A stretch of 48,670 nt of DNA from Acidobacteriota bacterium (GCA_002712885.1 PAUN01000039.1:1-48670), one strand, 5' to 3'. Positions 9,096 to 17,962 are shown, counted from the first letter of the stretch. Program-made: numbers and translations. Notes: generated by a model from the letters alone, not told the origin.

Positions 9096-10457
9096 ATGAA
9101 ACGAGTCGTGGGCTTACGATGCCGTCGGAGTGCCATATTGGTGTTGTTCCTGTCGGCGTGTGCCGTGCTCCCAGTGGCGGCCCAGACCCCGCCGGACACC
9201 GAACGGTTCTGGCCACAGTGGCGCGGACCACACGGCACCGGCGCGGCGCTCCACGCCGATCCGCCGACGACGTGGAGCGAGTCATCCAATGTGCGGTGGA
9301 AGGTGGAGATCCCGGGCCTGGGGTCGGCGACCCCGGTCATCTGGGGTGACCGAGTGTTCGTGCTGACGGCGGTATCGATGGGCGACGAGGTGTCCTCCTC
9401 TGACGGGGTGTTTTCGCGCCTTCGGCGACGGTTCATGGGTGGCACCGGGGCGTCGCGTGCCCAGCAATTTGTCGTGATGGCGCTCGATCGACGCGACGGA
9501 CACGTCGTCTGGGAGCGGGTGACGCACGAAGAGCTCCCACACGAGGGTCGGCATCAGACCGGTACCTGGGCTTCCCCGTCGGCGGTGACCGATGGGGAGG
9601 TGCTGTGCGCGTTCTTCGGTTCACGCGGACTCTCCTGCTACGACCTTGACGGCACTCCGCTCTGGGAGACTGACCTGGGTGACATGCGCATCCGCATGGG
9701 CTTTGGAGAGGGCGCCTCGCCCGTGCTGTATGAGGATCGTCTCATCGTGCTGTGGGACCACGAGGGTGACTCGTTCATAGTCTCGTTCGACAAGCGCACC
9801 GGGCGCGAGCAGTGGCGAACGCCGCGCGACGAGATGACCTCCTGGACCACGCCGCTTGTCGTCGAGGTGCAGGGCGGAGCGCAGGTCGTGACCAGCGCGA
9901 CCGGCGCGGTCCGGGCCTATGATGTTGCGACCGGCCGCCTCGTCTGGGAGGACGAGGGGGTGACCCTCAACGCCATTCCGTCTCCGGTGTCGGCCGATGG
10001 GGTGGTGTTCGTGACCAGCGGTTTTCGTGGGAACCGCCTCGCCGCGATCGACCTGGCGCAAGCACGCGGGGACATTGCCGGCACTGACGCGGTGCGGTGG
10101 TCGGTGGATCGTGACACGCCCTATGTGCCGTCGCCGGTGGTGCACGACGGTCTGCTGTATCTGTTGAAAAGTAACAGCGGCATCTTGTCCAGCTTCGACA
10201 CCGACACTGGCGCACGCCACTACGGGCCCGAGCGGCTCCCGGGCATCCGCAGCGTGTATGCGTCGCCGGTGGTCGCTGACGACCGCCTCTACGTGACCAG
10301 CCGAGAGGGGACCACGGTGGTGTTGCGCACCGGGCCGGTGCTGGAGATTCTGGCCACCAACACGCTCGACGACCAGTTCGACGCGTCGCCGGCCGTGGTC
10401 GGCGGTGAGCTGTATCTCCGCGGCGCGCGGGCGCTGTATTGCATCGCCGCGGACTGA
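9096..10457 (+). CDS. exported PQQ-like beta-propeller protein
   Basis: The 453-residue product starts with a signal peptide (VLFLSACAVLPVAAQ). It continues WPQWRGPHGTG, the typical opening of the 'outer membrane protein assembly factor BamB-like / PQQ-binding-like' proteins of Acidobacteria and Planctomycetes. Repeated blades of the form TPVIWGDRVFV, VVMALDRRDGHVVWERVT, LDGTPLWETDLGD and AYDVATGRLVWEDEG follow. The residues of a true PQQ dehydrogenase active site are not obvious, so it may be a structural propeller rather than an enzyme. The start has GGGGGTGAT just upstream. The GT4 gene follows after 46 bp. Confidence 0.8.
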   Translation: MKRVVGLRCRRSAILVLFLSACAVLPVAAQTPPDTERFWPQWRGPHGTGAALHADPPTTWSESSNVRWKVEIPGLGSATPVIWGDRVFVLTAVSMGDEVSSSDGVFSRLRRRFMGGTGASRAQQFVVMALDRRDGHVVWERVTHEELPHEGRHQTGTWASPSAVTDGEVLCAFFGSRGLSCYDLDGTPLWETDLGDMRIRMGFGEGASPVLYEDRLIVLWDHEGDSFIVSFDKRTGREQWRTPRDEMTSWTTPLVVEVQGGAQVVTSATGAVRAYDVATGRLVWEDEGVTLNAIPSPVSADGVVFVTSGFRGNRLAAIDLAQARGDIAGTDAVRWSVDRDTPYVPSPVVHDGLLYLLKSNSGILSSFDTDTGARHYGPERLPGIRSVYASPVVADDRLYVTSREGTTVVLRTGPVLEILATNTLDDQFDASPAVVGGELYLRGARALYCIAAD

Positions 10458-10472
10458 CCCGCACGTTGCGGC

Positions 10473-10478
10473 TATAAT
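10473..10478 (+). promoter_or_regulatory. possible -10 element (TATAAT)
   Basis: A perfect TATAAT lies 25 nt before the GTG start of the glycosyltransferase gene, in the 46-bp gap after the propeller gene. No clear -35 box is seen. Confidence 0.35.
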
Positions 10479-10503
10479 CAGCGGCTGCGGAGCGCAGTCA
10501 GAC

Positions 10504-11808
10504 GTGAGAATCACCTACATTACAGCCGGCGCGGGGGGGATGTACTGCGGCAGCTGTCTCCGCGACAACGCGCTGGCGACGGCATTGAGCGGTCGCGGTC
10601 ACGACGTGACCTTGCTGCCGCTCTACACCCCGACCCGGACCGACGAGACCAACGTCAGCCAGCCTCGGGTGTTTTTCGGCGGCATCAGCGTGTATCTCGA
10701 GCAGCATGTCTCACTGTTTCGCAAGACCCCGTGGCTGATTGACCGATTGTGGGAGTCGTCCTGGCTCCTCCGGATCGTGGCCGGTCGTGCCGTCGGGACC
10801 AGTCCGACCCAACTGGGGTCCCTGACCGTGTCGGTGCTCGAGGGCGCCCACGGCCATCAGCGGAAAGAACTCGACAAGCTGGTGCACTGGCTGAAAGACC
10901 AGCCGCGCCCCGACGTGCTCGACATTTCTAACTCCATGCTGATCGCCATCGCCGGCCCTCTGAAACAGGCGTTGGGATGCCCGATCAATTGCACGTTGCA
11001 GGGTGAGGATATCTTCATGGAGGGGCTCCTCGAGCCGTATCGCTCAAGAGCGAAGCAGTTGATTCAGTCGCACCTCTCTGAGGTGGACTCGTTTGTCGCG
11101 GTGAGCGATTACTACGCGGGTCGCATGACGCGGTATCTGGGCATTCCGGGGGCGAAAATGCACGTCGTCCCGCTCGGCGTGAACCCCGACACGTTCGTGC
11201 CCGCGGCGACTGAGTCGTCGTTGCCGTTCACATTGGGCTACCTGGGCCGGATCGCCCCCGAGAAAGGGTTGCATCTGTTGGTCGATGCCTACCGCAACCT
11301 GCGCGAGCGGGGCGCATTGGCGGGCTGTCGTATCGAGCTGGCCGGCTACCTGGGCGGCGAGCATCTCTCGTACTGGCAATCGATCGAGCGCGAGGTGAAG
11401 GGATGGGGGCTCGGGAGCGAAATCCACTATCGAGGTGAGCTCGATCTGGATGCCAAAGTCCGCTTCCTGCAGTCGCTCGACCTGTTCGTCGTGCCGGCGA
11501 TCTACGACGATCCCAAGGGGATGTCTCTCATCGAGGCGATGTCGTGTGGCGTCCCCGTCGTGGCGCCTCGTCGCGGCTCCTACACCGAGCTGTTGGAGCG
11601 GACGGGTGGAGGGGTGCTGGTCGCCCCGGAGGATCTTGCCGAACTTGAGGAGACTCTGCGTCAACTCGCCGAGGATCGCGGACGCGTCTCCGACCTGGGC
11701 CAAAAGGCCGCCGCCGCCGTCCGTGAGCGCTACACGACCGGCGAGATGACCACGGCCGCGCTCGCCGTCTATGAGCGCCTTGCCGCCGCTCCGGGCCGCC
11801 AGGCGTAG
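10504..11808 (+). CDS. GT4-type glycosyltransferase (GT-B fold)
   Basis: The start is taken as GTG 10504 because the family begins exactly there with RITYITAGAGGMYCGSC, while the track's start lies inside the upstream gene. The product has 434 residues. It shows the GT-B pattern: an N-terminal acceptor half with the glycine-rich nucleotide loop and the unusual conserved GMYCGSC, LGYLGRIAPEKGL at the start of the donor half, and the donor-binding signature GMSLIEAMSCGVPVVAP with the conserved Glu. It should move a sugar from a nucleotide sugar to a lipid, glycan or small molecule in the cytoplasm. The acceptor is unknown. Its 3' end overlaps the opposite gene by 40 bp. Confidence 0.88.
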   Translation: MRITYITAGAGGMYCGSCLRDNALATALSGRGHDVTLLPLYTPTRTDETNVSQPRVFFGGISVYLEQHVSLFRKTPWLIDRLWESSWLLRIVAGRAVGTSPTQLGSLTVSVLEGAHGHQRKELDKLVHWLKDQPRPDVLDISNSMLIAIAGPLKQALGCPINCTLQGEDIFMEGLLEPYRSRAKQLIQSHLSEVDSFVAVSDYYAGRMTRYLGIPGAKMHVVPLGVNPDTFVPAATESSLPFTLGYLGRIAPEKGLHLLVDAYRNLRERGALAGCRIELAGYLGGEHLSYWQSIEREVKGWGLGSEIHYRGELDLDAKVRFLQSLDLFVVPAIYDDPKGMSLIEAMSCGVPVVAPRRGSYTELLERTGGGVLVAPEDLAELEETLRQLAEDRGRVSDLGQKAAAAVRERYTTGEMTTAALAVYERLAAAPGRQA

Positions 11809-12251
11809 ACCAGGACCCCCGCCAGCGCGATGCCCAGCCAGCGTTGCGGTTCGTCCACGAAGACGGCGGCGCCGTTGACGATCATGAATAGGAAGAAGGC
11901 GCGTGCCGCCAGCTCGACCCAGCCTGGGCGGTTCAGGTAACTCGTCTCGGCTCGGGTCCACCACCAGACCTCTGCCAGCCAGGCCAGTCCGAACAGGTAG
12001 TTCACGTACAGGCCGCTTCCGGTGCGCACACCCGTCAGCGCCTCGGTCTGTGCGGCCGTCTCTCGGAGGGCTGTCGCGTGGCTCCAGCCGTAGTGCACCT
12101 GGAACGCCAATACGACGTGGGTGGCGAACAGCACGCAGCCGACGGCCGACAACCTCCGGCCGGTGCGCGACGGTCGGACCACTTGCGAGGACACGTAGAG
12201 GCCCAACGCCAGCCAGATGGTGAGGCGGGTGAGCAGGTCGCCAGTTGCCAC
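11769..12251 (-). CDS. small integral membrane protein
   Basis: This is a 160-residue protein with a GTG start and four hydrophobic segments: LTIWLALGLYVSSQVV, SAVGCVLFATHVVLAF, YLFGLAWLAEVWWW and the C-terminal pair FFLFMIVNGAAVFV / LGIALAGVLVYAW. I do not recognise a family. The Trp/Tyr-rich loops and conserved-looking HVVLAFQVHYGWSH are consistent with unannotated membrane proteins. The last 40 bp overlap the 3' end of the glycosyltransferase gene on the other strand. It is coding rather than a shadow, because its frame is uninterrupted over about 440 bp where the opposite strand has no gene. Confidence 0.6.
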   Translation of the reverse strand: MATGDLLTRLTIWLALGLYVSSQVVRPSRTGRRLSAVGCVLFATHVVLAFQVHYGWSHATALRETAAQTEALTGVRTGSGLYVNYLFGLAWLAEVWWWTRAETSYLNRPGWVELAARAFFLFMIVNGAAVFVDEPQRWLGIALAGVLVYAWRPGAAARRS

Positions 12252-12374
12252 GGTCTCTCCACGCTATAATCTCGCGTCTCGTATAACAAGGCGCCGGACG
12301 CCGGGGGCAATCGGCGCTCCGGGGTCCGTTTGCCGTTAGGACTGTCGTCGTCCCGTGTCCAGAGTCGCGATCCG

Positions 12375-12689
12375 ATGAGCGATCCGCCTCGTTACCGCAT
12401 CCTTCAGAGCCTCGGCCGAGGCGGGATGGGCGAGGTGTTTCTGGCCGAGGACACGCAGCTTGGACGCAAGGTCGCCATCAAGTTTCTGACCCAGGAACTC
12501 GAGGCTGACGCGACGGCTCGCGAGCGGCTGTTGCGCGAAGCCCGGTCGGCGGCGTCGCTCGACCGCGTCCAACCCGGCGCCCGCGACAAAGCTCGCGCTC
12601 TGCTTGGTGAGGCAATCGAGCAGTTCGAACGCATCGGGAGGCCCCGATACCTCGAATCGGCCCGGGCGATGCTCGGGGCGCTCACCTAG
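12375..12689 (+). pseudogene. internally deleted Ser/Thr kinase gene (relic)
   Basis: The first 55 or so residues from ATG 12375 are the N-lobe of a eukaryotic-type protein kinase: [20 protein letters not shown] (Gly-rich loop) and VAIKFL (the ATP lysine). They end at [10 protein letters not shown], where families normally continue with HPNI. Instead the frame passes straight to [18 protein letters not shown]...[12 protein letters not shown], which looks like the very end of a kinase-TPR protein. The whole catalytic core (HRD, DFG and the rest) and the TPR region are missing without a frameshift. The product, if made, has 104 residues and cannot be a kinase. The best reading is one large in-frame deletion. 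Confidence 0.7.
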
Positions 12690-12703
12690 AGTCAGGAGTG
12701 ACC

Positions 12704-13588
12704 ATGCCTATCGTGTTCCACCGTGTCCTCGTCGCGTGTGTCGTGTCTCTCTCCCTTGCTTGTGCGGGTGGCGACGAGTCGGTCCCCGCGGGTGGCGCCC
12801 AGGCGGAAGGCGACGTGGTGAGCGCGCCGGCATCGGTGCGGCTCTACGTTTTTGACTGCGGCACGCTTGTGGTGGCCGATGCCGGCCGGTTCTCGCTGAT
12901 GCCGGACGAGGTGTCCACGCTCGAGTTGTCGGTGCCCTGCTATCTCGTCGAGCATCCGGCGGGCCGGCTGCTCTGGGACGCGGGGCTCTCCGACGAGCTG
13001 GCCGAGGGGTCGCCACACACCCAGGAGAACGGCACGGTGACCACCGTCACCAGGACGCTGGCCGCGCAACTGGAAGAACTCGGTCTGACGCCGTCCGACG
13101 TCACCTATCTGGCCCTGTCGCACATGCACTATGACCATGCGGGCAACGCCAACCTGTTTGCCGGCTCCACCTGGCTGGTGCAGCGGCCGGAGCACGAGGC
13201 GGCGTTCGGCGACGCGCAGGGGTTCTTCGACCGGAGCCTCTACGCCGACCTGGAGTCAGCGGAGACAGTGATCCTCGACGGCGACCACGATGTGTTCGGC
13301 GACGGGAGCGTCGTGATCAAATCGGCGCCGGGCCACACACCCGGGCACCAGGTGCTGTTCGTCGATCTCTCCGACCCGGGACCGATCGTTCTGAGCGGCG
13401 ACCTCTATCACTTTCCGGAGAACCGGCTCCTCAAGCGGGTGCCGACATTCAACTTCGACGAGGCGCAGACCCTCGAGTCGATGGACCTCGTCGAAGACTT
13501 CCTGTCGGAGACGGGCGCCAGGCTGTGGATCGAGCACGACAGCGCGGACTACGCGCGGCTGGAGAAGTCGCCCCAGTACTACGAATAG
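12704..13588 (+). CDS. exported metallo-beta-lactamase-fold hydrolase, AHL-lactonase-like
   Basis: ATG 12704 is preferred (AGGAG five nt upstream) over the track's GTG at 12698. The 294-residue product has a signal peptide ending SLSLACAGG, so it is secreted and perhaps a lipoprotein, although the lipobox is not canonical. It carries the metal motif HMHYDH at 140-145, SAPGHTPGHQ (about 208-216), LSGDLYHF with the bridging Asp, and a C-terminal IEHD. This layout is that of the N-acyl homoserine lactonase family (AiiA/AttM group). Exported members may act on other lactones, so quorum quenching is possible but unproven. It follows the kinase relic and converges with rfbC, 11 bp apart. Confidence 0.8.
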   Translation: MPIVFHRVLVACVVSLSLACAGGDESVPAGGAQAEGDVVSAPASVRLYVFDCGTLVVADAGRFSLMPDEVSTLELSVPCYLVEHPAGRLLWDAGLSDELAEGSPHTQENGTVTTVTRTLAAQLEELGLTPSDVTYLALSHMHYDHAGNANLFAGSTWLVQRPEHEAAFGDAQGFFDRSLYADLESAETVILDGDHDVFGDGSVVIKSAPGHTPGHQVLFVDLSDPGPIVLSGDLYHFPENRLLKRVPTFNFDEAQTLESMDLVEDFLSETGARLWIEHDSADYARLEKSPQYYE

Positions 13589-13599
13589 GGTGAGGTTGG

Positions 13600-14166
13600 T
13601 TATCGGGAGTGTCCGAAGGTCGCGGTTTGCGCCGCACGATGCTCGGCGAAGGTCGGCATCGTCTGATCCCGGGCCGACACGATCGGTTCGTTGATCGGCC
13701 ACTCGATGTCCAGCGCCGGATCGTTCCAGAGGATACCCGCCTCGCCCTTCTGATTGTAGGCCGCGTCCACTTTGTAGAGCATGTCGGCCGGCGTGTCTCC
13801 CAGCACGCAGAAGCCGTGCGCGAAGCCGGGAGGCACCCACAGCAGCTTGCCGTTCATGTCGGTCAACTCGGTGCCGTAGCTCTGGCCGAAGGTCGTCGAG
13901 TTCGGCCGAATGTCGACGACGACATCCCAGACTCGTCCCCTTGTGACTCCCACCAATTTGCCTTGGGCTGGTGTGTGCTGGAAGTGTAGCCCGCGAATCA
14001 CGCCCGGTCTGGACCGTGAGTGATTGTCCTGCACGAACTCGCAGGGGAGCCCGTTGGCCCGGAAGCGGTCCACATTGAACCGTTCGATGAAGAAACCGCG
14101 CTCGTCGCCATGCAGATCGAGCTCGATGAGGAGGACGCCGTCGAGTGGTAGCGGTGTGGTCTTCAT
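13600..14166 (-). CDS. rfbC: dTDP-4-dehydrorhamnose 3,5-epimerase
   Basis: The start is placed at 14166 because family members begin a few residues before GVLLIELDLHGDERGFF; the track's start adds 16 unlikely residues. The 188-residue protein is a cupin-fold RmlC. It has GDERGFF for substrate phosphate binding, the catalytic His in VIRGLHFQ (about 61), and the conserved LLWVPPGFAHGF and YKVDAAYNQ, where the tyrosine is the second catalytic residue, followed by GILWNDP. It would epimerise dTDP-4-keto-6-deoxyglucose for dTDP-rhamnose. The other rml genes are not in the window, so it stands alone here. It converges with the lactonase-like gene. Confidence 0.92.
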   Translation of the reverse strand: MKTTPLPLDGVLLIELDLHGDERGFFIERFNVDRFRANGLPCEFVQDNHSRSRPGVIRGLHFQHTPAQGKLVGVTRGRVWDVVVDIRPNSTTFGQSYGTELTDMNGKLLWVPPGFAHGFCVLGDTPADMLYKVDAAYNQKGEAGILWNDPALDIEWPINEPIVSARDQTMPTFAEHRAAQTATFGHSR

Positions 14167-14316
14167 AGATCGGCGCGAACGCGGGCAGAATCCCGAGTCG
14201 AGGCGGTCGATCATAACGCACGCCGTCTCGGGACGAGAAGTTGACAGCGATGGCGGATACAGGTCTGATCGGAGCCGTCATCACGGGACACGACACACAT
14301 CGAGAAGGAGCCCTAC

Positions 14317-14817
14317 ATGGCCATTGCCGACGCGCTGATCGCAGAACTCGAACAGGAAGCCGCCACGACTCGTCGCGTGTTGGAGCGGGTGCCGGCGGAC
14401 AAGCTGGCGTGGAAACCGCATGACAAATCTATGTCGCTCGGCCGGCTGGCCCTGCACGTCGCCCAGACCCCCGGGAACGTCGCCGGGATGGCCGTGCCGA
14501 ACCCGTCTCCGGCGCCAGAGTCGTTCGACCAGCCGGATCCCACATCCTCGGACGAGGTGCTGACGGCGCTTGACGAGAGCATCGGCAAGGCCAAGGAGAT
14601 CGTCAGCGGGTTCGACGACGTGGCCATGATGGAGACCTGGTCCATTGCGGCTGGGGAGAAGACGCTGATGTCGATGCCACGGATTGGCTGGTTGCGCGCC
14701 ATCATGCTCAATCACTGGTATCACCATCGCGGACAGCTCTCGGTCTATCTGCGATTGCTCGATGTGCCGGTCCCCTCAATCTACGGGCCCAGTGCTGACG
14801 AGAATCCGTTCGCCTAG
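14317..14817 (+). CDS. DinB-family protein
   Basis: The 166-residue protein has a strong ribosome site (AGAAGGAG). It shows the four-helix DinB/YfiT fold, with a metal-binding histidine in LALHVAQ (residue 47) and two in NHWYHHRGQL (133 and 137). This triad is the usual one for the superfamily. Members include thiol transferases dependent on bacillithiol or mycothiol, and others of unknown role. The length and the GQLSVYLR ending fit the standard DinB domain. It reads toward the amidohydrolase gene 24 bp downstream and could be cotranscribed with it. Confidence 0.85.
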   Translation: MAIADALIAELEQEAATTRRVLERVPADKLAWKPHDKSMSLGRLALHVAQTPGNVAGMAVPNPSPAPESFDQPDPTSSDEVLTALDESIGKAKEIVSGFDDVAMMETWSIAAGEKTLMSMPRIGWLRAIMLNHWYHHRGQLSVYLRLLDVPVPSIYGPSADENPFA

Positions 14818-14841
14818 GGTGATTCTGACCATGACCAGGAT

Positions 14842-16518
14842 ATGACCATGACAACGTTCCGACGCCTGTCGGCGGTGGTCTGCCTCGCCTCGGTACTTGT
14901 CTGTTCCGGTCGGTCGGCCCGAGCTCAGGCGCCAGTGGATCTGCTGCTGCACAACGGAAAGATCTTCACCGCCGACGTACGACTGTCGACGTTCTCCTCG
15001 GTGGCGGTGCGCGACGGCCGGATCGTGGCGCTTGGATGGGACGCCCTTCGCCAGCAGTACCGGGCCGAGCGGACCATCGATCTCCGTGGCAATCTGGTCG
15101 TGCCCGGGTTCATCGACACCCACATTCACATCAGTGGCGACCCGGAACGCTGGGTCGATCTGTCCGGTCTGGGGACGATGTCGGAGTTGAAGGCGCGGGT
15201 CACCCGGAAGGCGGAGCAGCTCGGGTCCGGCGAGTGGATCACCGGCTATGGCTGGTCGGAGGACGAGCTTGCGGAACAGCGTCGGCCGTTGCGCTGGGAC
15301 CTGGACGACGCGGCTCCGGTGAACCCGGTGGTGCTGACCCGGGCCGGCGGCCATAGCTCGGTGGCCAGTTCGCTGGCGCTGGAGGCGGCCGGCTTGACCC
15401 CGGAGAGCGACACACCGCCTGGCGGCATCATCGAAGTCGATGACCAGGGGCGGATGAACGGCATCTTGCGGGAAGGCGCGCAAGGGATGGTCCGGCGGCT
15501 GGTGCCGGACGCCACCCCCGAAGAACTGCGTGTCAGTTTTGTTGAGAATCTTCGCGGGTTACTCCGGCTGGGTATTACCGGGATTATCCAGGCCGGGGTC
15601 GGTCAGCGCGGATACGGCGATTGGGAGTCGGTCTATCAGGAGTTCGCAGGGGAGTTGCCCCGGGCCGCGGTGCAGTTGCGGGTGCCGCCGAACCCCGAGC
15701 GGGCCATTGCCATGCTGGATCGTTTCGGGCGGACGACCGGCGACGGTAACGAGTGGCTCCGGGTCGGGCCGATGAAGTTCTTTGTGGACGGCGGCTACAC
15801 CGGGGCCGCGGCCTGGACGCTCGAGTCCTACAAAGGACAGCCCGGGTACTTCGGCACCGGAGCGCTGATTGACGAGGCGGGGCTCTACGAGATCTCGAAG
15901 GCGGCCCACGACCGGGGCTGGCAGATGGGCTTCCACACTATCGGAGACGCCGCGATCAAGATGACGGTCGACGTCTGGTCACGCATCATCGAGGAGTCGC
16001 CTCGCACCGACCATCGTCACTATCTGAATCACTTCACGGTGCGGCCGCCGGCCGAGACCATGCAGCAGATGGCGACCCACAACATCCACATTGCCCAGCA
16101 GCCGAACTTCACCTACACGCTCGAAGGCCGCTACGCCGAGCATCTCGACGGCGAGCGGTATCAGACCAACAACCCGCTCCGGTCACCGATGAGCCATGGC
16201 GTGTTTGTTGCGCTGGGCAGCGACATCCTGCCGATCGGACCGATGGTTGGCTTGTATGCCGCCGTCACCCGGAAGGGGATGAGCGGCGCCGTAGTGGGCC
16301 CCGGCGAAGCGCTGACCATGCCGGAGGCGATCGTGGGCTACACCCGGCTGGCCGCGCATCTCACCTTCGAAGAGGACGACAAGGGCAGCCTCGAGACCGG
16401 CAAGTTGGCCGATATGGTGGTGTTGTCACAGGACCTGTTGACCATCGATCCGGGGCGGACCCTGGACACCGAGATCGAGATGACGATTCTCGGTGGCGCC
16501 GTCGTCTACGAGCGGTAA
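14842..16518 (+). CDS. exported amidohydrolase, YtcJ/AepA type
   Basis: The product is about 558 residues with a signal peptide (VVCLASVLVCSGRSARAQ). The ATG at 14848 is an equally good start. It continues with LLLHNGKIFTAD and GNLVVPGFIDTHIHISG, where the HxH metal pair opens the TIM-barrel active site. Further metal ligands are expected in FVDGGYTG, FHTIGDAAI and LGSDILPIGP. The C-terminal beta part ends ILGGAVVYER. This is the YtcJ-like metal-dependent amidohydrolase group, which hydrolyses amides or cyclic amides of unknown identity. An amino acid permease gene follows 22 bp later, suggesting that released amino acids or amines are imported. Confidence 0.87.
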   Translation: MTMTTFRRLSAVVCLASVLVCSGRSARAQAPVDLLLHNGKIFTADVRLSTFSSVAVRDGRIVALGWDALRQQYRAERTIDLRGNLVVPGFIDTHIHISGDPERWVDLSGLGTMSELKARVTRKAEQLGSGEWITGYGWSEDELAEQRRPLRWDLDDAAPVNPVVLTRAGGHSSVASSLALEAAGLTPESDTPPGGIIEVDDQGRMNGILREGAQGMVRRLVPDATPEELRVSFVENLRGLLRLGITGIIQAGVGQRGYGDWESVYQEFAGELPRAAVQLRVPPNPERAIAMLDRFGRTTGDGNEWLRVGPMKFFVDGGYTGAAAWTLESYKGQPGYFGTGALIDEAGLYEISKAAHDRGWQMGFHTIGDAAIKMTVDVWSRIIEESPRTDHRHYLNHFTVRPPAETMQQMATHNIHIAQQPNFTYTLEGRYAEHLDGERYQTNNPLRSPMSHGVFVALGSDILPIGPMVGLYAAVTRKGMSGAVVGPGEALTMPEAIVGYTRLAAHLTFEEDDKGSLETGKLADMVVLSQDLLTIDPGRTLDTEIEMTILGGAVVYER

Positions 16519-16540
16519 CGGGGTGCAGCAGGTCCGCCGG

Positions 16541-17962
16541 ATGTCAGACTCAGCGGTTCAGTTCCGCAAGATTCTCGGTCGTCGCGACGTCCTGGCGATT
16601 GCCTTCGGGGCCATGGTCGGGTGGAGTTGGGTGGTACTGGCCGGCGAGATGATCGTCCGGGCGGGCACACTCGGCTCGATTCTGGCCTTCGCGGCGGGCG
16701 CCGTCATGGTGTGGCTTGTGGGGCTGACCTATGCGGAGTTGACGGCCGCGTTGTCGCGGGCCGGCGGAGAGATTAGTTTCGCCTTTGTCGGCCTCGGGCC
16801 CCTCGGCGCGTTTGTCTGCGGCTGGACGCTGGTCCTGGCCTATGTCGCCGTGTGCGCCTTCGAGGCGGTGGCGCTGCCCACGGTGGTCAGCTACCTCGTC
16901 CCCGGGTTCGAGGTCGGGTATCTCTACACAGTGGCCGGCTGGGACGTCCACCTGTCATGGGTCCTGGTCGGCGTCGGCGGGGCACTGGCGATCGGTCTCG
17001 TTAACTATTTCGGCATCCGGTTTGCGGCGTTTGCCCAGACCGTGGCCGCGGGCGGTCTGCTGCTGGTGGGGGTCGCGTTCTTTGTGCCGGGTGTCGTCAG
17101 CGGCGATACGGCCAACCTGGTTCCCTACGTGACCAGTTGGGATGGCGTGCTGCGGGTGGTCATCATGACGCCGTTCCTGTTCGTGGGGTTCGACGTCATC
17201 CCCCAGATCGCCGAAGACATCGACATTCCGCTGAAAGCCGTGGGCCGCATCATCATCCTGTCCATCGTGATGGCGCTGGGCTGGTATGGACTCGTGCAGT
17301 GGACGGTCGGCGTGTCATTGCCGGCTGAGGGGCTTGCGGCTCGCGCGTTGCCGACGGCCGACGCGATGACCGCGGTCTATGGCAGCCCTTGGGCGGGTCG
17401 CGTGCTTGTGCTGGGTGGATTGCTGGGCATCGTCACGTGTTGGAACGCGTTCTTCATCGGCGCGTCGCGTCTGCTGTTCGCCATGGCCCGAGGTGGCATG
17501 CTGCCTCCGGTGTTCGCTCGCCTGCATCCGCGTCATGGATCTCCGGTGGCGGTGGTGGCGGCACTGACGCTGGTGACGGCGGCGGCACCATGGGTGGGGC
17601 GGCCGGCGCTTGTCTGGCTGGTGGATGCCGGGTCGCTGGCCACGGTGGTGGCCTATCTGCTGGTCGCGGTGTCGTTTCTGGTCATCCGGCGGCGGCATCC
17701 GGGGCTGCCACGACCCTATCGAACGCCGGCGCCGGCAGTGGTAGGATGGCTCGCGGTCTTGACCACGGGGTTCTTCATCCTCCTGTACCTGCCGGGCAGT
17801 CCGTCCGCGCTGGCATGGCCGGAGGAGTGGGTGATCGTGCTGCTGTGGATGGGTTTGGGCCTTGGGGTAGCCCGTGGCATGCGTCGGCGCGTCGGCGCGA
17901 TGACCCAGGGACGCCAGGCTCGGCTCATTCTGGGTGACTACGCCAAAGCGGTCAGGCTCTAG
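16541..17962 (+). CDS. APC-superfamily amino acid permease
   Basis: The start is set at ATG 16541 (MSDSAVQFRKILGRRDV); the track's start lies inside the amidohydrolase gene. The 473-residue protein has about 12 membrane segments and the typical first-helix glycine motif IAFGAMVGWSWVVLAGEM. TYAELTAALSRAGGEISFAF follows, which is characteristic of amino acid-polyamine-organocation permeases, and then the loop VGFDVIPQIAEDI. It imports or exchanges amino acids or amines. The gene is directly downstream of the exported amidohydrolase and is probably in one transcript with it. The ribosome site is weak. Confidence 0.87.
   Translation: MSDSAVQFRKILGRRDVLAIAFGAMVGWSWVVLAGEMIVRAGTLGSILAFAAGAVMVWLVGLTYAELTAALSRAGGEISFAFVGLGPLGAFVCGWTLVLAYVAVCAFEAVALPTVVSYLVPGFEVGYLYTVAGWDVHLSWVLVGVGGALAIGLVNYFGIRFAAFAQTVAAGGLLLVGVAFFVPGVVSGDTANLVPYVTSWDGVLRVVIMTPFLFVGFDVIPQIAEDIDIPLKAVGRIIILSIVMALGWYGLVQWTVGVSLPAEGLAARALPTADAMTAVYGSPWAGRVLVLGGLLGIVTCWNAFFIGASRLLFAMARGGMLPPVFARLHPRHGSPVAVVAALTLVTAAAPWVGRPALVWLVDAGSLATVVAYLLVAVSFLVIRRRHPGLPRPYRTPAPAVVGWLAVLTTGFFILLYLPGSPSALAWPEEWVIVLLWMGLGLGVARGMRRRVGAMTQGRQARLILGDYAKAVRL

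Noticed and set aside
9621-10514. 297-residue minus-strand ORF opposite the PQQ-like gene
   Set aside because: His/Arg-rich low-complexity translation without any family features; shadow of the real gene.
14815-14850. TAGGGTGATTCTGACC after the DinB gene as another copy of the stop-overlapping repeat
   Set aside because: Only the first few bases and CTGA match; it lies in a tandem junction and lacks the rest of the arm.
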